Assembly (NCBI GenBank): GCA_015680685.1
Contig: MNCI01025300.1
Location: forward strand, 27,523-91,522
Source: Gnetum montanum
Taxonomy: Eukaryota; Streptophyta; Gnetopsida; Gnetales; Gnetaceae
DNA: 64,000 bases
Reading direction: 5' to 3'
Below the pieces are notes generated by a model. The model was not told the origin of the DNA, searched no databases, and worked only from the letters and a program-made list of their open reading frames with translations. Position numbers and translations under genes: made by a program. Shown in pieces: positions 49,113 to 61,552 of the stretch (its first letter is position 1; the number at the start of each line of letters is the position of its first letter).

Positions 49113-49577
49113 CGTAGTATCCGAGAATTTTATTTGGATTTCACAAAGAATGTTGTAAACATTATTGATTAATATTTTTAAAAAATGGAATATGAAGAGA
49201 TTTATTTCATTTTGACTTATGTGTTGTATTTATTTTTATTTTATTCTTTATCTTTTTTTTTATTAATTAAACTCCTTGGAAGCATCTCATTTTAGTTTTA
49301 GGACATTTCAGGTTGTAACAATAGTTTAAGGCTGTTTCGAGTCATCACTAGTTTTAGGCCATTTCAGGCCATTGGATGGTGGTAGGGAAACATTTTTCCA
49401 TTTTTAGGCCTTAACAGGCCGTGGCATGACGTAAACAGTAGATGTGATGTGAACGAGTTAAAGAATGAGATAGACACTTAGCGTAAATGAATGAATATGA
49501 AGCAAACAAAGAATAAATATATGACAAGCATTAATTGTGTCAGAAGTAGTGAACTAGTTACGCTACATAAGTAAGAA
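49113..49577. repeat. spacer with array I of E2
   Basis: AT-rich at 49150-49270. 49290-49440 holds four irregular units such as ttttaggccatttcaggcc, the inverted form of array I of E1. The spacer separates the convergent ends of the antisense gene and gag-pro. Confidence 0.65.
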
Positions 49578-50460
49578 TCATTCTTCCGGCTGCTTTCTAA
49601 CCCATCGTGGGCTCGGTGATGTGTAAGGCCGAGGGGCTTTATTATGGTATTCTTCTATGTCATTATATACCACTTGAAAAGGTAATTTACCCCACTTAGT
49701 TTCGTTTTCTAAGCCAGCACTTTGGGCTAGCTCGTTTGCCAAACAAGTAGCTTCAGTGGAGACAAGGACTTCAGTCTTAGACGTTATTACTTCTAAACCT
49801 TGCTCCATGTTGACATTGTTTATTACCTAGGTAGCCACTTCATCACTGTAAATCACTATCTCCCTGCTTGCATAAGGTAGGTGGATTTCTTAATGTATGC
49901 GTAAAAAGAAAGCCTTGAGTTGGACTAATTAAGACCTCCCCAAGATCAAGTTAAACCCAAGAATCTCTTCTACCATGTTGAATGTTGCACTTGTGGGGAA
50001 CTGGTCCCCTACCACAAAGTTAATGTGGATAGTTCCTTTTACCACTACCCACACTCTATTGAATGACTTCAGACATGAGGTTTTCATGAGTTTAATTTGA
50101 TCCACCAAACCTAGTTTGTCCACTATGGGGAATGGGATGACATTTGTAGTAGCCCCATCATCAACGTGTACTCTCGGGATCTTGTGTTGACCAACCCAAA
50201 TTGTGATGAACATGGGTGCTATTATGGCCTGGACCTTATTAGGGTTATCCTTAATGGACTCATCATGAAAGGTCAACTGAGCTAACTGTAGTTCTTCAGG
50301 AGTAGGAGGAACCATGACTACATGGATTGCTTTCTCCTCTGCCGGCATATTTTCATCAACTGGTATGGATGTTAACATGTGAACCAAGACCTCGTGGTGT
50401 ATAGTGGAGGTCATTACCAAGTCATACAAGCTGAAGGTTATATTCTATTTTTTTAGAGCC
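49578..50460 (-). pseudogene. aspartic protease of E2
   Basis: 166 codons are open from 50429 to 49929 and a further 76 from 49808 to 49578, with a single stop and a short break between. Active site VHVDDGATTNVIPF near 50170-50135, flap and loop region following, then LGFNLILGRS. The acidic tail ends NxSPRWVRKQPEE, equivalent to the E1 tail. The protease would process Gag-Pol. Apart from two stops near 50450 it is joined in frame to Gag. Confidence 0.85.
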
Positions 50461-53366
50461 TATTTGACCTAAGTAAGGGCATTTAGAAGGTCCTATCCAC
50501 TTTCTTGTTTTTTGCCTCCCTTCTCTTCCTCCATTCATCCTAAAAGATGAATTTCTCAAGGAGGAGAAGTTTCAGGTTTGGGGCTAGAACCTTTAGGGCA
50601 ATATGGTGATGATTTTATGCATGTAGTGGCATCAACTATTGATGATGAAGGGGGCATAGACATAGAGGATGAGGGGATAGTCCTGGAAGGACCTGGGGTA
50701 GTACGTTCCTTGGCCATTTTGTCTATCAGATGCTCTTCCCATTTCTTTGAACGTGAAGGTTCTGATGCCATCTTACGTTGGCTTTGTGTGATGGGGGTAG
50801 TTGAGTGTTTTGGCCCCCTAATGATGAATGGTTCTTATGGCGTTAGTGTAGGTGATGATGTAATTTTGAGTATGAAGGGTTCAGGGATAGATGTCTGAGC
50901 AGGAACCTTGAGAATGAATGGTTGTTGCGGTGTCTTTTTTGTCATTTTTGGTGCTGCTACGCTACATTGAGGCACACGAATCATAAACAGCTACTGTGGT
51001 GGTTCTAGATTATTGTCTACACCAATTGTGTTGATAATGTACCCCACATTGTTAGCATTGAGGGGGTCCTTGTAAACATGCATTGATTGATTTTTGGGGC
51101 TGACATGGTTGCTTTCGTCTAGAACCAACTTCCCCTGATCAATCATCCTTTGGATTTCATCTTTTAAGGCTAGATAGTTATCCATGTCGTGACCACAAAT
51201 TTGATGGTAGTCATAGAACTACTTCAGTCTGATGTTCATAAGAACTGGCAGCTTCTTGGGCGTAGCCAAGGAGGGGTTCCTAAGAAGTTCGCAATACCGC
51301 TAATGTCGTTTGGTCACCTCCTCTAACATTCATTTATGTTGGATATACCCAACCCCCAGCAATTTCTTTAAAAATTTTGAAGGCTTGATAGGTAGAGGGG
51401 TGTATCTGGAGTAATATTTATGCTTGAAATTGGGTTTAGGCTAGGTTGATGCCTCTAGTGCTGACATGGAAGTTTGGGTAGCGTTACTTGAGCTAGGCAT
51501 GGGGTTAGTTGACATTGTGGCTACTTTCTTGTTATTGTTGTTATTGGGCTTGGCCTTGTTTGCCATAGCAGCCATCGTGGGAATTGCAGCTTTACCCTTC
51601 TCTTTGTATTTTTTAGTATATGCATTTTTATATGCAACATAGGCTGGGTCTTTACTAGCTTTGTCCACTTCTTGGATGTTCTTCATCTTGACTAAGAGAA
51701 CGTGGGGCTAGCTAGTATAGCCTGGATTTGATGAAATCATTTACTATCCGCTTGATGATAGCTAGAAAATGGGCCTCCATGATAGGCTCATGGATCTCAT
51801 TCAAGGTAGTGCTCCACCACTGTATAAACTTTTTTACCAACTCCAATGGGTCTTACTTAATGCCCATCAGTTGATCCAGTGGGACTTCGAGCTTCAAGTT
51901 ATACTTGAAGCAGGTCAAAAATTGGGTCAACAGCTCTTCTAGTGTTGATATGGAGGCCTATGGGAGCACATGGTACTAGTCTAAATCTTTTCCTGTCAAA
52001 GACATAGTAAATACGTGAATAATATGTGCGGCGACTACTACAACAAAAAAGATTCAGATCTAAACGTGCATTAGGATCTCCCTCCTCATTGTATTTTTTT
52101 GAATTGTGGGAGTGGCATCCCAAGGGGTAATGTAAGCATGGGAACGGCTGGGCTGATGGGGTCATCATGGTAGAAATCCATGACCTGCACTATGTTAGAA
52201 TGGGTAGCTTTGAGATGCTTAATCTCTTCAGTGAGGGTCTGGATAACTTGGAATGCTTGATCCAGACCTAGAGATGAAGTAGATAGTTGTGGGGTTGTAG
52301 GGGAAACCATCATTTGTGGCATAGTAAGGATAGTGGCTTGGATCATAGGGGGTGTTGTTGGGGCTACCCTTGCGAAGGGTGTTACCTGTGAGGTCCACAA
52401 CCCAGTGGGTGGTGCTGTTGGAGCAGAAACCGCTGGTGGTGCTGTGGGGTTAGTCATTTGCGTGACTAATGGGATGGGCCATAGTCCCATGCTTGGTTGT
52501 GATACTTGCGGGACTTGGTATGCTTGGTGGTAAGGGTAATGTGGCATCTAGGAAGGTTGCAAAATAGGAAGCAAAGTGGTTGGGGTCCACCACGTGGTTG
52601 GGGCTAGGCTTACCACTGATGGTGGAATAAGTGTAGATGATGGAATAGGAGCAGAGACTCCATGCAGCTGTGAAGTAGACATGGTGTGCATGTAGGGTAA
52701 TGTAGCTGTGACCAACGCTTGGTATGAGGATAGGATAGAATGAGGAGGGAGAGTGCCTGGGAATGAAACTAAGGGAGGAGCATGTTGATACGCTGAGGGT
52801 GCAGAATGGCTACCCATGGTCAATGAAAATGTAGATTGTGGTAGATTTGTGGTAATCACAAAGGGGGCTAATGCAAAAAGTAGGTTTGACCTGAAGACTG
52901 TGATGGGAGGAATGGTCGTAGGATAAGTCTGGCCACCAACCTCAGATTGGGAGTCCAGGTCTTCCTGTACTTTCTGGAACACCTCATCATAATGAGATAC
53001 CATATCTTGTTCCCTAGACTTACTGACTCACATCAGTTGGTCTGAGATCCATTAATATGTTTCCTTCAAGGGGATGGTAACATCAGGGGTAGGGAATAAA
53101 TCCCTTCCTTTTCAATGAAGGACCTCGAAGTTGCGTTTGTCCTCGAGTTCTTGACGATCTAGGTGTAGATTTGCTTGGATCTTTATGCAAAGAAAGTCAT
53201 AACGCTCTACGTCTTATGCCAAGAACTTAGATGATAGATGTCGAATCCTAAGAGACTGGCATGGTTCCAGCACTAGGCTAGGTGGCCGCTCGACACCTAT
53301 GGTGCTTTGAGCTAAGAAAGGAAGCTCAAGGCTCAAGGTGGAAATAACAGTTGTTGGCGGAATCAT
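50461..53366 (-). pseudogene. Gag polyprotein of E2
   Basis: The start is ATG at 53366-53364, 245 bp after the LTR. The N-terminal part runs in one frame to 52086 with five or six stops, all but one explainable by one transition. It includes a long Pro/Thr/Ser-rich segment (52950-52330). At about 52100 a run of seven A causes a one-base shift just before the core domain motif KKYNEEGDPNARL. The core continues with FKYNLKLEVPLDQLMGIK near 51895-51845, then a Lys/Asn-rich linker (51686-51441). The finger-like region YHQICGHDMDNYLALKDEIQ lies at 51210-51150, where both Cys positions are Tyr. A Ser/Pro linker leads to the protease. Confidence 0.85.
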
Positions 53367-53587
53367 TTTTCATGATAGAAAGGGAAGTTGTAAATTAGAA
53401 ACAAGGAGATCAATAGGCGATCAGAGGCTTTTTGTCCTATTGGGTTCCAAAGGAATCGTTGTTGCAACCAATATGCATCACACGATGCGTAAACAACCAC
53501 AAAAGTGTATCACGTTTACGCTAGTGGATGACTGGGTATAGAGAGCGTGTAGGACTACCTATAAGATGCATAAAGGGCATAAAAAAG

Positions 53588-53610
53588 GCCCTCCTTATAG
53601 CACCAAAAAT
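53588..53610 (-). promoter_or_regulatory. candidate degenerate primer-binding site of E2
   Basis: Directly after the LTR the minus strand reads attttTGGTGCTATAAGGAGG. Many Athila/Tat elements have TGGCGCCGTTGCCGGGG here, complementary to tRNA-Asp. Only about 9 of 17 positions agree, so the primer identity is uncertain. Confidence 0.3.
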
Positions 53611-55452
53611 TGTAGTGATCGAAAACATTGGTGGCTAGAACACCAAGAGGTTGTTGGGTAAACATTTTAACCCTAGATATGTGTGAGGGCCGTGCTGGAG
53701 AGAAATGGAAGTGGGGCACCCAGAACAATCTGGTCGATCAGATAAGGACTTAATCGATGTATCTTAACCTTTCATAAATGTTTGTTTCAGAAGTGAGAAA
53801 CATGAAGTAAATTGATGATCAATAAATGCAAAATGGTGAAAATAGTGCAAAATAGCAATTATAGTAAGGAAATAACAAATCAAACTTGGGTGAGAAAGTT
53901 CACTACCCCAAAGGTCTCGGATTTTATCCTTTGCCTTGCTGAAATGTGTACAACAAGTTATGCAACACTAGAGAGACACTTCTTATACCAAATAGTATAG
54001 TCACAGGTCTTCTGCTTGCTACTTTGTTTGCTAAGATGCCAAAATGCTACACTCATAAAGGGATGCTTAGAGCCAACCAGAGAAGTCAAAGGTAACTAGA
54101 ATGCTCAAAAATGCCAACTATGCTCTTTGAAAGCCAACTGCACCAAAAAGCCAACAAACCAACCCCCTAAGCATTGTTTTCGAGGGTATTTATAGGGCCA
54201 AGAGTAGGAGAGAAAGATGGTCTAGATACCACGTGTCCTAGATCCTACATGGTGCTAAAATGTCCATACCGTGTAGGTGTGCGATGCTGGATGTGAACTT
54301 TGTGACGCTATGACCATACCGTCAAAATTGCATGTGCCAGAATCCAGTGTGCTAGTAATGTAAGCAAAATGGAGCCTATCTAGAAATATGTCTTCCCTAC
54401 TCTTACAAGTAGGGTCAAGTGTAGGAACAATTTTTTGGGAGTTGAACAAGGGTATGCAAAATGAAGTAAAATTGCTAATTTTTCCAAGGAGATGCCAAAA
54501 TGAGAAAGATTGTTGCCAACACATTCTAGAGCTACCCAAAGATGTCTCGATGCTTCTGTGCCAGTGTTGCACTACTCACACTGTTGAGCACATTGGTGTA
54601 GCATAAGTAGCTGCTTGCTATGCTGTGCTACGCTATGTAGCGTAGCATAGCATAGCCACTGGTCTTGAATGAAATTTGCATAGGAGCTGAAAAGTATTTG
54701 TCTGAGGCTTGGTCAGGCTAACAATTGCAATTTTTTTCTCTATGCTAGAAAGCCTTTTGACTTTCTGAATTCATGTTTGGAATACTTCTATTATTTTTGC
54801 ATTGTTGCTATGCTATGTAGCGTAGCACAGTGTAGCAGCTAGTGTGTCATGCTACCTTGTTCAATCCATCATTTTCTAGTAAGAAACGTTGCTCGAGGTA
54901 TGAGGACTAAGTGAGGCAACCATTTTTGAAGGTGAAAGTCTTCCTAAGTGCAATCTTGTTGTTTGAGTCACCTGGCAAGATGGGCCTTTCTACTCTACCT
55001 TTGCTATGTTGTGCTACGCTACATAGCATAGCATAGTGTAGCACCTTGTGTTGGCTGAATCCTGACTTTTCTTGCAATCATTTTGTCAATTTTCACTTGC
55101 ATGCTTGAGTCGTTATCTTTTAAGGCTTGCTATGCTGCACAATGTAGTGTAGCGTAGTAGACTTCTTCACTAGAAAACTTTACGAACTATTTTGCTCATC
55201 CTGAACACTTTTGACAACTCCGAGCATGGTCTTTAGGTAGATTGTCAACTAGGCCAATTGTCTAGTTGGGCAAGCTAGAAAGTCTAGTGGGCCTATCAGC
55301 CCTTAGGATAGAAAACTTGCCAAACTAGACAATCTATCCTCAATGCCTACACTTTCCTATCGATCCTTCATGACGTTGCACTTGTGAAAGTCCTTGCCTA
55401 AATTCCAAGACTCTGTTGAAGCATGAGGGTCCCAAAATTTTATGGTGTTTCA
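53611..55452 (-). repeat. E2 5' LTR
   Basis: 1842 bp. It begins TGAAACACCATAAAATTTTG on the minus strand at 55452 and ends TCACTACA at 53611. The GCTACGCTATGTAGCGTAGC-type inverted words occur in four clusters (about 54600, 54805, 55005, 55130). ORFs inside it are not genes. Confidence 0.92.
54187..54194 (-). promoter_or_regulatory. LTR TATA box (E2 5' LTR)
   Basis: TATAAATA within ggccctataaataccctcg, matching the E1 LTR context. The 3' LTR of E2 has lost this segment. Confidence 0.7.
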
Positions 55453-55457
55453 GTGGC
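55453..55457. repeat. target-site duplication of E2, right copy
   Basis: GTGGC, identical to 36754-36758. Confidence 0.88.
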
Positions 55458-58099
55458 CAGCGTAGTCTACTTGGAATCCACAAACTAATCATCTTCAAAC
55501 TCAAATTTACCTCCCAAGAATCCAAAAACACCATACAGCTAAATATTAGAACAAACTTAGCCACTTTTTGTCCATTCTTCACATGTTTAGGCCCAACTAT
55601 GATGAATGGAACTAGTGACTATGCTAGGCTAGCATAGTCAATGCTTGAGCCCAACTTAATCCACCGCAAAATCAACCAAAATATGCCAAAAATCATGCAA
55701 AGTGTCTTCCAAAAATCCATAAAACCCCATATAAGCCTATTTGAAAACAAAACTTGCATTTTTTCATAATTTTTGATTAGTATAGCCTTGAATACATAGA
55801 AAATATGTTGTGACCACACTGGGCTAGCATGGTCACTACTAGAGTCCAACGTAGTCCATAGAAAAATAAATAAAAATTTCCACAAATACTCTAAATTTAC
55901 ATTTGGTAAACCTTAGAGCCTTGTCAAAACTTATTTCTACCATGAAAAGCTATGTTGCACATTCCAAAGTATTAACTATGCTAAGGGAAGTAGTGACTAT
56001 GATGGGCCAATAGAGCCACTAGTGCTATCTAATGTAGTGTACATTTTGGGGCTTAAACCAAGTCAAAATTAGCCAATAGAGCACCTTTTTTGATTACAGG
56101 ATCTTGTTGGGACACATTGAGACCATCATACCCTAGATTTCATCTAGAATTCACTATATTTTAACTTTCAAACCTCAACTACACTAAGGGAAATGGTGAC
56201 TATGCTAGTCCAGCATACTCACCCTTATACCCTAGCATAGTGCACTTCATGCTACCTAAAAATTGACAATAAAATAACTAAACCCACTTTGGATGAACCC
56301 TAAAGCCTGGCCAAAGCCTATCTAGCCAAGAAATTCACTTTTTCTCATTGTTTTTAACCATTAAAACCTTAACTACATTGCATTATGATGTGACTATGTC
56401 AAACTAGTGTAGTCACCACCAAGGCCTAGTGAAGTCCACCTAAAATTACCCAACATTTGTCAAAAACAACTCAATGTTTATTTTTGGATGTCTTGGGAAC
56501 CCTTTTGGAATCAATTTTAGCAATAAAAGTTAATTTTTCACCTTTGGAAACTCAACTATGCTAAGGAAAATAATCACTACACTAGGCTAGTGTAGTCACT
56601 ATCAAGGGCCAATGTAGTCCAATTGAAAATAGCCAAAACAACATAAAACTACTATAATCAACCCCTAGAAAGATCTAGAACCCTATCGGAGTATGCACAA
56701 ACATTGTAACCCTGGAAAACAAGCCAAGATTCATCCTTTTCACCATTTTTCCACTCTAATCCCTCAATTACACTAGTACTACATGCCCAACATAGTCATA
56801 AGAAATTTGACAATCCAAGACCCAAATAGGCATCAAAACTAGTAATTTCAATACTAAAACCCTTGCAAGTAGCACTAGTGATCTTGAAAGCTCATTAGCA
56901 TGGTCGATTAAGCTCCAAAGCTCATCAGAATCCATTTTCCATTCATGAATACATTGAAGAAGTTGCTGACTACACTAGTTGAGCATAGTCACAGTAGGAA
57001 GAGAAAATGTGGCAATAGAAATTAGCAACATACCCCTCAAGATGGTCCAAAATATATCTAGAATACTAAGAACGATGCCCACATATCACCCAGCTACAAT
57101 TCCACTTTTTTTAGCACTAGAAATCCCATTAACTCATCTATTCCTAGTTACTACACTAGGGCTTATTAACCCAACATAGTTACCACTAGAAACATGCTTT
57201 TCAACATTTTAGAGAGTAAAAAGAGTGTCAAAACCTAAAAATCTTCAATACCCATCCCTTGTGCTAGTTTTTTAGAGCATTGGGAGCCTAAAAGTGACAA
57301 CACTGAGCTTGGGATACTACCTCTAAATGTTAACTATGTTAGAGAATATATGACTATGCTAGGCCAACGTAGTCACTAGTAAGGCCCAATGTAGTCACAA
57401 GGAAAAATGTCAATTTTGCATCAAAATAACCCTAGAATGACCTTCTCATGTGCCCCAACTCCCATGGAAATAATGTAGCCCCATATCATGAACTAGTAAT
57501 GCCTAAAAATAGCAAAATATAACTTTTTTTACATAGTACTAGCCATGTTTTGTTGCATGTATTCCATTTCCATTGATTTGACCTTGTTTCATTGTATTTT
57601 GATGTGTTTTTTTCTTTGTTTTTCATTGAGAGCGCTGATTACCATCAATTGGTCTCATATTTCTTTTACATAGTCTTAGTCTCATCATATTCATCCTAGT
57701 TTCCTTATTGTGGCCTTTATTGATGCTTCTTTAGGCTTAGATTGGTGTTAGGCGGTGGGGTTTGACCTTCCTTAACCACTATTTGACACCATGTAACTCT
57801 AGCCTACCAAGGCCTTAAAGTAGCATCATATAACATCAATTAGCCATGTTTGACTTTGTTTTTCCATTTTTTTCCTTTTAATTCAGCTTGTGTTTATCTT
57901 TGTATAACCTCGTATGACCTTAGATTAGTCCCCTTTTTTCTTATGCACCTCTCATGGCCTTGGTTGATATTATTCACATGTTGTTATGTGTTTTCATATA
58001 CACTTAGATATTTTATGGAAATTTGGCATTATTTACTCCTCTTTACCCAAGTCCTACTTAATGTGCTTATGGTTGATATGTAGGATTGGAGTATGAACA
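55458..58099. repeat. E3 spacer, right of E2, with dispersed short repeats
   Basis: About twenty dispersed copies of words like gactatgctaggccaacgta and tagtcactac occur between 55580 and 57400 at spacings near 100 bp. They continue the pattern seen at 35800-36753 left of E2. 57500-58099 is T-rich with a few array-like words (ccaaggccttaaagtagc at about 57808). No coding frame is credible. Confidence 0.55.
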
Positions 58100-59100
58100 C
58101 CTATGTTGATCTTTTGGTATGTCAAAACATTAAGAAAAATGGAGTACAAGGATGTTTGTGTGTTTGTGTGGTTGTTGTATTTGTATGACTTGAATTAAGA
58201 CAAAGAAGGCATGTGAAAGTTCAAGAACATGAACCAGGAATGAAGATTTTAAAGTGCAAAGAAAGCTGAAGAAAGACATCTCCAAGAAATAATAGATGTC
58301 TTGAAAAAATTGAAGGCACCACAGGAGAAGATGTCTCTAAAAAATAGTAGACATATTTCTAGAGAGATAGACATATTTCTAGAATGAATTTTTCATGTAG
58401 AAAGATGACTCATTCTTGAAGAAGATGTCTTTCTAGAATTAAGATCCATCATAGAAAGATATCTCAATCTCAGAGAAGACATCTCCAGTGATTGTTAATT
58501 AGCCATCACAAAAAATTTTAGGCAATTTCATAAACATATTAACTATAAGAAGATATCATTCTCATTGGAAAAAGGACAAGCAAAGTATACAATCAATTGT
58601 AATAATCTAGCAATCATTTTAATCATTGTTATTCCTCATTGTACAATCTTTTATTTTTTGTAATTGGTTAAAGTGAGCTGTAACTTAAGTACAATGATCA
58701 GAAAACCTAGCTACATTCATTCCTTGTTATTATTATTGTCTTTTGCTACCCTATAGGATTGATGTACTTCTTGCAGGAGGGAATCTTACTTGAGCTTGTT
58801 AGGATCCTATGGGATTGAGTGTTGGTGTAGCACCACAACACTCCAAAGCAAAGCTCAAGTTGTAAAGGTTGTGGGATCTTCAAAACCACATTCTAAGCTT
58901 GTCAAGACTTTACAAGGTTGAGTGGATTCATAGCCTTAAATAACTTTAGAGTGGAGCTTAGAGGTTGTAAAGGGTATGGTATTATTCAAATCACATTTTG
59001 GAAGGAACAAAGTCTAAAGGTGTGCTTGTGAACCATCCTCTAAGTGTGAACTATCCAAATTGGGTAATCACATTAAATTTGATATGTGTGCTTTCTTAAT
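58100..59100. other. candidate solo LTR of another family
   Basis: About 1 kb of different texture: it begins near ttggtatgtcaaaacattaa and has repeated agacatctc/agatgtct words. In the middle are ttgtaatnnnctagcaatca-like and ttgtaattggtt words. The second half has paired phrases around gcaaagctcaagttgtaaag and gagcttagaggttgtaaagg. This resembles Ty1/copia LTRs in style, but I found no second copy, no clear TG...CA ends and no duplication. It could equally be leader DNA of the E3 pol block. Confidence 0.25.
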
Positions 59101-59159
59101 NACATGGAGATAAATTAGCTTTCCATTGAACCTACATAGGCCTCATGTTGATGTTGAAT

Positions 59160-60750
59160 GATGTATTGACCTTGACTTCTTAGATCTTAAGCCTGTGAGT
59201 CTAGTTGATCCCATAGCCTTAATTGAAAAACTTGTAGAGTGCTCTTAGAACCTAGTTAAAACCCTTGATCTAGAGGCTAGAGAAATTACCAAAGACTCTC
59301 TAGTTAAGGTTCCTATCACAATGTATCGCAGTGAGGAGAAAACCCTAAAACTAAGTTTCTCACTGGAGCCTCAATAGGCTCAAGACATCACCATGGTCCT
59401 TTAAGACAACATTAAGGCTTTTGCCTAGTCATATGAAGATATTCAAGGTCTAGATCCATGTTTGGTCCAACATAACATCATACTTAATCCTAGCACTAAA
59501 CTAGTTAAGAAAAAAGTGCATAAGATTGCAACTAATTTAGCTTTGGCAATTCATGATGAGATCACAAAGCTCTACCAAGCTAGTTTCATTAGAGTTGTTA
59601 ATTATGTAGAATGGATGTCCAACATAGTGGTAGTCCCTTTGAAAAATGAGAGTATCCATGTTTTCATTAACTTCTAAGACATAAATAAGGCAACCATCAA
59701 GGATGACTTTCGTTTGCTTAGTATTGATCAACTTATCAATACCACGACTAGGCATGCCTTGTTATCCTTCATGGATGGGTTCTAGGATACAACTAGATTA
59801 TGATCAACCTAGTGCACCCACTCAGTATGACCTTCATGATCCCTTGGAGTACCTTTTGCTATACTATGATATTCTTTGATCTAAAGAGCACAGGAGCAAC
59901 ATACCAAAGAGCTATGACATACATCTTTAATTATTACATGCTAGGCTTGCTCAATGATTACGTAGATGATATAGCTATTAAGTTCAAAGTGGCCAATGAC
60001 CATGTTTATTACCTTGACCTTGTACTTAAATGATTCCTCAAGTATTAGCTTAGGCTTAATTGTAAGAAGTGTATCTTCAGTGTCAAGACTAGTAAGATGC
60101 TTAGTTTTGTAGTATCCAAAGTGAGAATACATGTTGATCCTTATAAGGTTAGTGGTATATCCAACTTAGTAGCACCTAGCAACCTTAAGGTGCGTCAAGG
60201 ATTGCAAAGTAGAATAAAATTTATCCGTAGATTTATTTCTAGGCTTACAGATAAGTTACAACCTATGTAACACTTGCTCAAGAAACAAGTTCAATATGAG
60301 TAGACATCTCAATAGTATGAAGCCTTTGAAAACCTTAAGCAAGAATTCGCATGACTACTAATAGTCTATTCTTTGTAAGAGAGTAAACCTTTTTACATCT
60401 ACCTTACTATCTCTAATACAGCCATTGCCTCTCTACTTGTTCAAAAATGAGATGATGGGGTAGAGTTTCTAGTATACTATCTTAGCCATGCATTAGTTGT
60501 TCATGAGACCTAATACATTGAAGAAGAGAATCATTGTCTAGCACTAGTCTTCTCATTGAATCCATGAAGATAGTGGGTCTTTAGGAGCTAGGTCAACATC
60601 ATTGGAAAACATAATATACTTAGAGCCATAAAAATCAACATCTATGAGAATAGCTATATTTCCTGATGGAAATCCATAATAGACAAGTTTGACCTTCACC
60701 ACTTTTACTAGTCCTCAAGAAAAGGTCAAGTTATAGCTATACAACTTACA
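59160..60750 (+). pseudogene. reverse transcriptase and first RNase H of E3
   Basis: More diverged copy of the E1/E2 Pol. Lead: LVQHNIILNPSTKLVKKKVH, then LYQASFIRVVNYVEWMSNIV and KDDFRLLSIDQLINT. Palm: TYQRAMTYIF and YVDD at 59959-59970. The connection and RNase H (about 60400-60620) read FYIYLTISNTAIASLLVQK and later LVYYLSHALVVHE-like. Stops and frameshifts are frequent (for example at 59676 and 59784). Order and strand agree with the E3 gag-pro at 11-29.5 kb, from which it is separated by the spacer and E2. Confidence 0.75.
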
Positions 60751-61552
60751 ATTTCACCCATTAATGACCATGCAACTATAGATCTTTAGTTTCAAGATGA
60801 GCACATGAACACTACAGGCCATGTGCCTAAGGGTTATGAGGTGGTCATGCACTCTGACAAAGTTTCAACTACCCATGGATCCAATGCTGCTACCATTATA
60901 ACCTTCCTATTTAGTGAAATCCAATCCTTTACTTATCATTTTAAGTTTCCATGCACCAAACATATAGTCAAGTACAATGGTTTGATGAAAGGGATGATGG
61001 TAACCCATGACATAGGAATCAAATGCTTGATGATCAAATATGATTCAAAACTTATGGTTAACTAAGTAACCAAGGTTTACACTTGTAAAGCCAAACATCT
61101 ACAACCTTACTGTGACCTAGGAAAGCAACTATTGTAACAAGTTATAGGTGTTGATATCTAATATGTACCCCAAACTAAGAATACTATAGCCAATGTAATT
61201 ACAAGGCTAGCCCTTAGTGTGACATTAGATGTGTTTAGCAAGTTACCTATGTTGACCATAGACTGTGCTATTCCCATCACACAAAGCACTTAGGATACCT
61301 TCATGGCCATCATCCATACTACTCCTACAAGGGAATGACATGACAATATCAAGTTCTACCCTATGCATGGTGAACCTTCACAAGGCCTAATTGCTACTTA
61401 AAAGGACATTGTATGTAAAGGATCAAAACACTATGTCATAGTAGGTAATAACACATTATGTCAATGATCCTACGATGGCATATTGTTAGTGTGCTTGGGT
61501 AAAACTAAAGTGCACATAGTCCTAGAGAAGGTTCATGAGAGTATATGTGGGG
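60751..61552 (+). pseudogene. archaeal-type RNase H and start of integrase of E3, cut by E4
   Basis: The 86-codon frame 60805-61065 carries VKYNGLMKGMMVTHDIGIKC and YDSKLMVN, the AEYxALIxGL and DSxLVxxQ parts of the second RNase H. KNTIANVITRLAL near 61190 is the ENxxADxLAxLA end. The integrase zinc-binding region begins at about 61460, and LEKVHESICGG is broken at 61552 by the E4 LTR. The rest of this integrase should lie beyond E4, outside the window. Confidence 0.72.

Larger units (their letters stand above)
36759..55452 (-). mobile_element. LTR retrotransposon E2, Ty3/gypsy Tat lineage, minus strand
   Basis: An 18.7 kb element with both LTRs and a GTGGC duplication. Reading the minus strand: 5' LTR 55452-53611, leader, gag, protease, array I, antisense gene (plus strand of the window), array II, RT, RNase H, archaeal-type RNase H, integrase, array III, 3' tail, polypurine tract, 3' LTR 38416-36759. 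The order is identical to E1. It is the best-preserved copy here: gag opens in one frame over about 1.3 kb with a handful of stops, and the RT/RNase H segments all share one frame. It still has stops in every domain, so it is not autonomous now. Confidence 0.92.

Noticed and set aside
53588-53610. Firm assignment of a tRNA-Asp primer-binding site
   Set aside because: Agreement of about 9 of 17 positions is too low after decay, and E1 lacks the site for comparison; kept only as a candidate.
54255-54572. 105-codon minus-strand ORF
   Set aside because: It lies wholly within the E2 5' LTR, overlaps an ORF on the other strand, and has no counterpart open in the 3' LTR.
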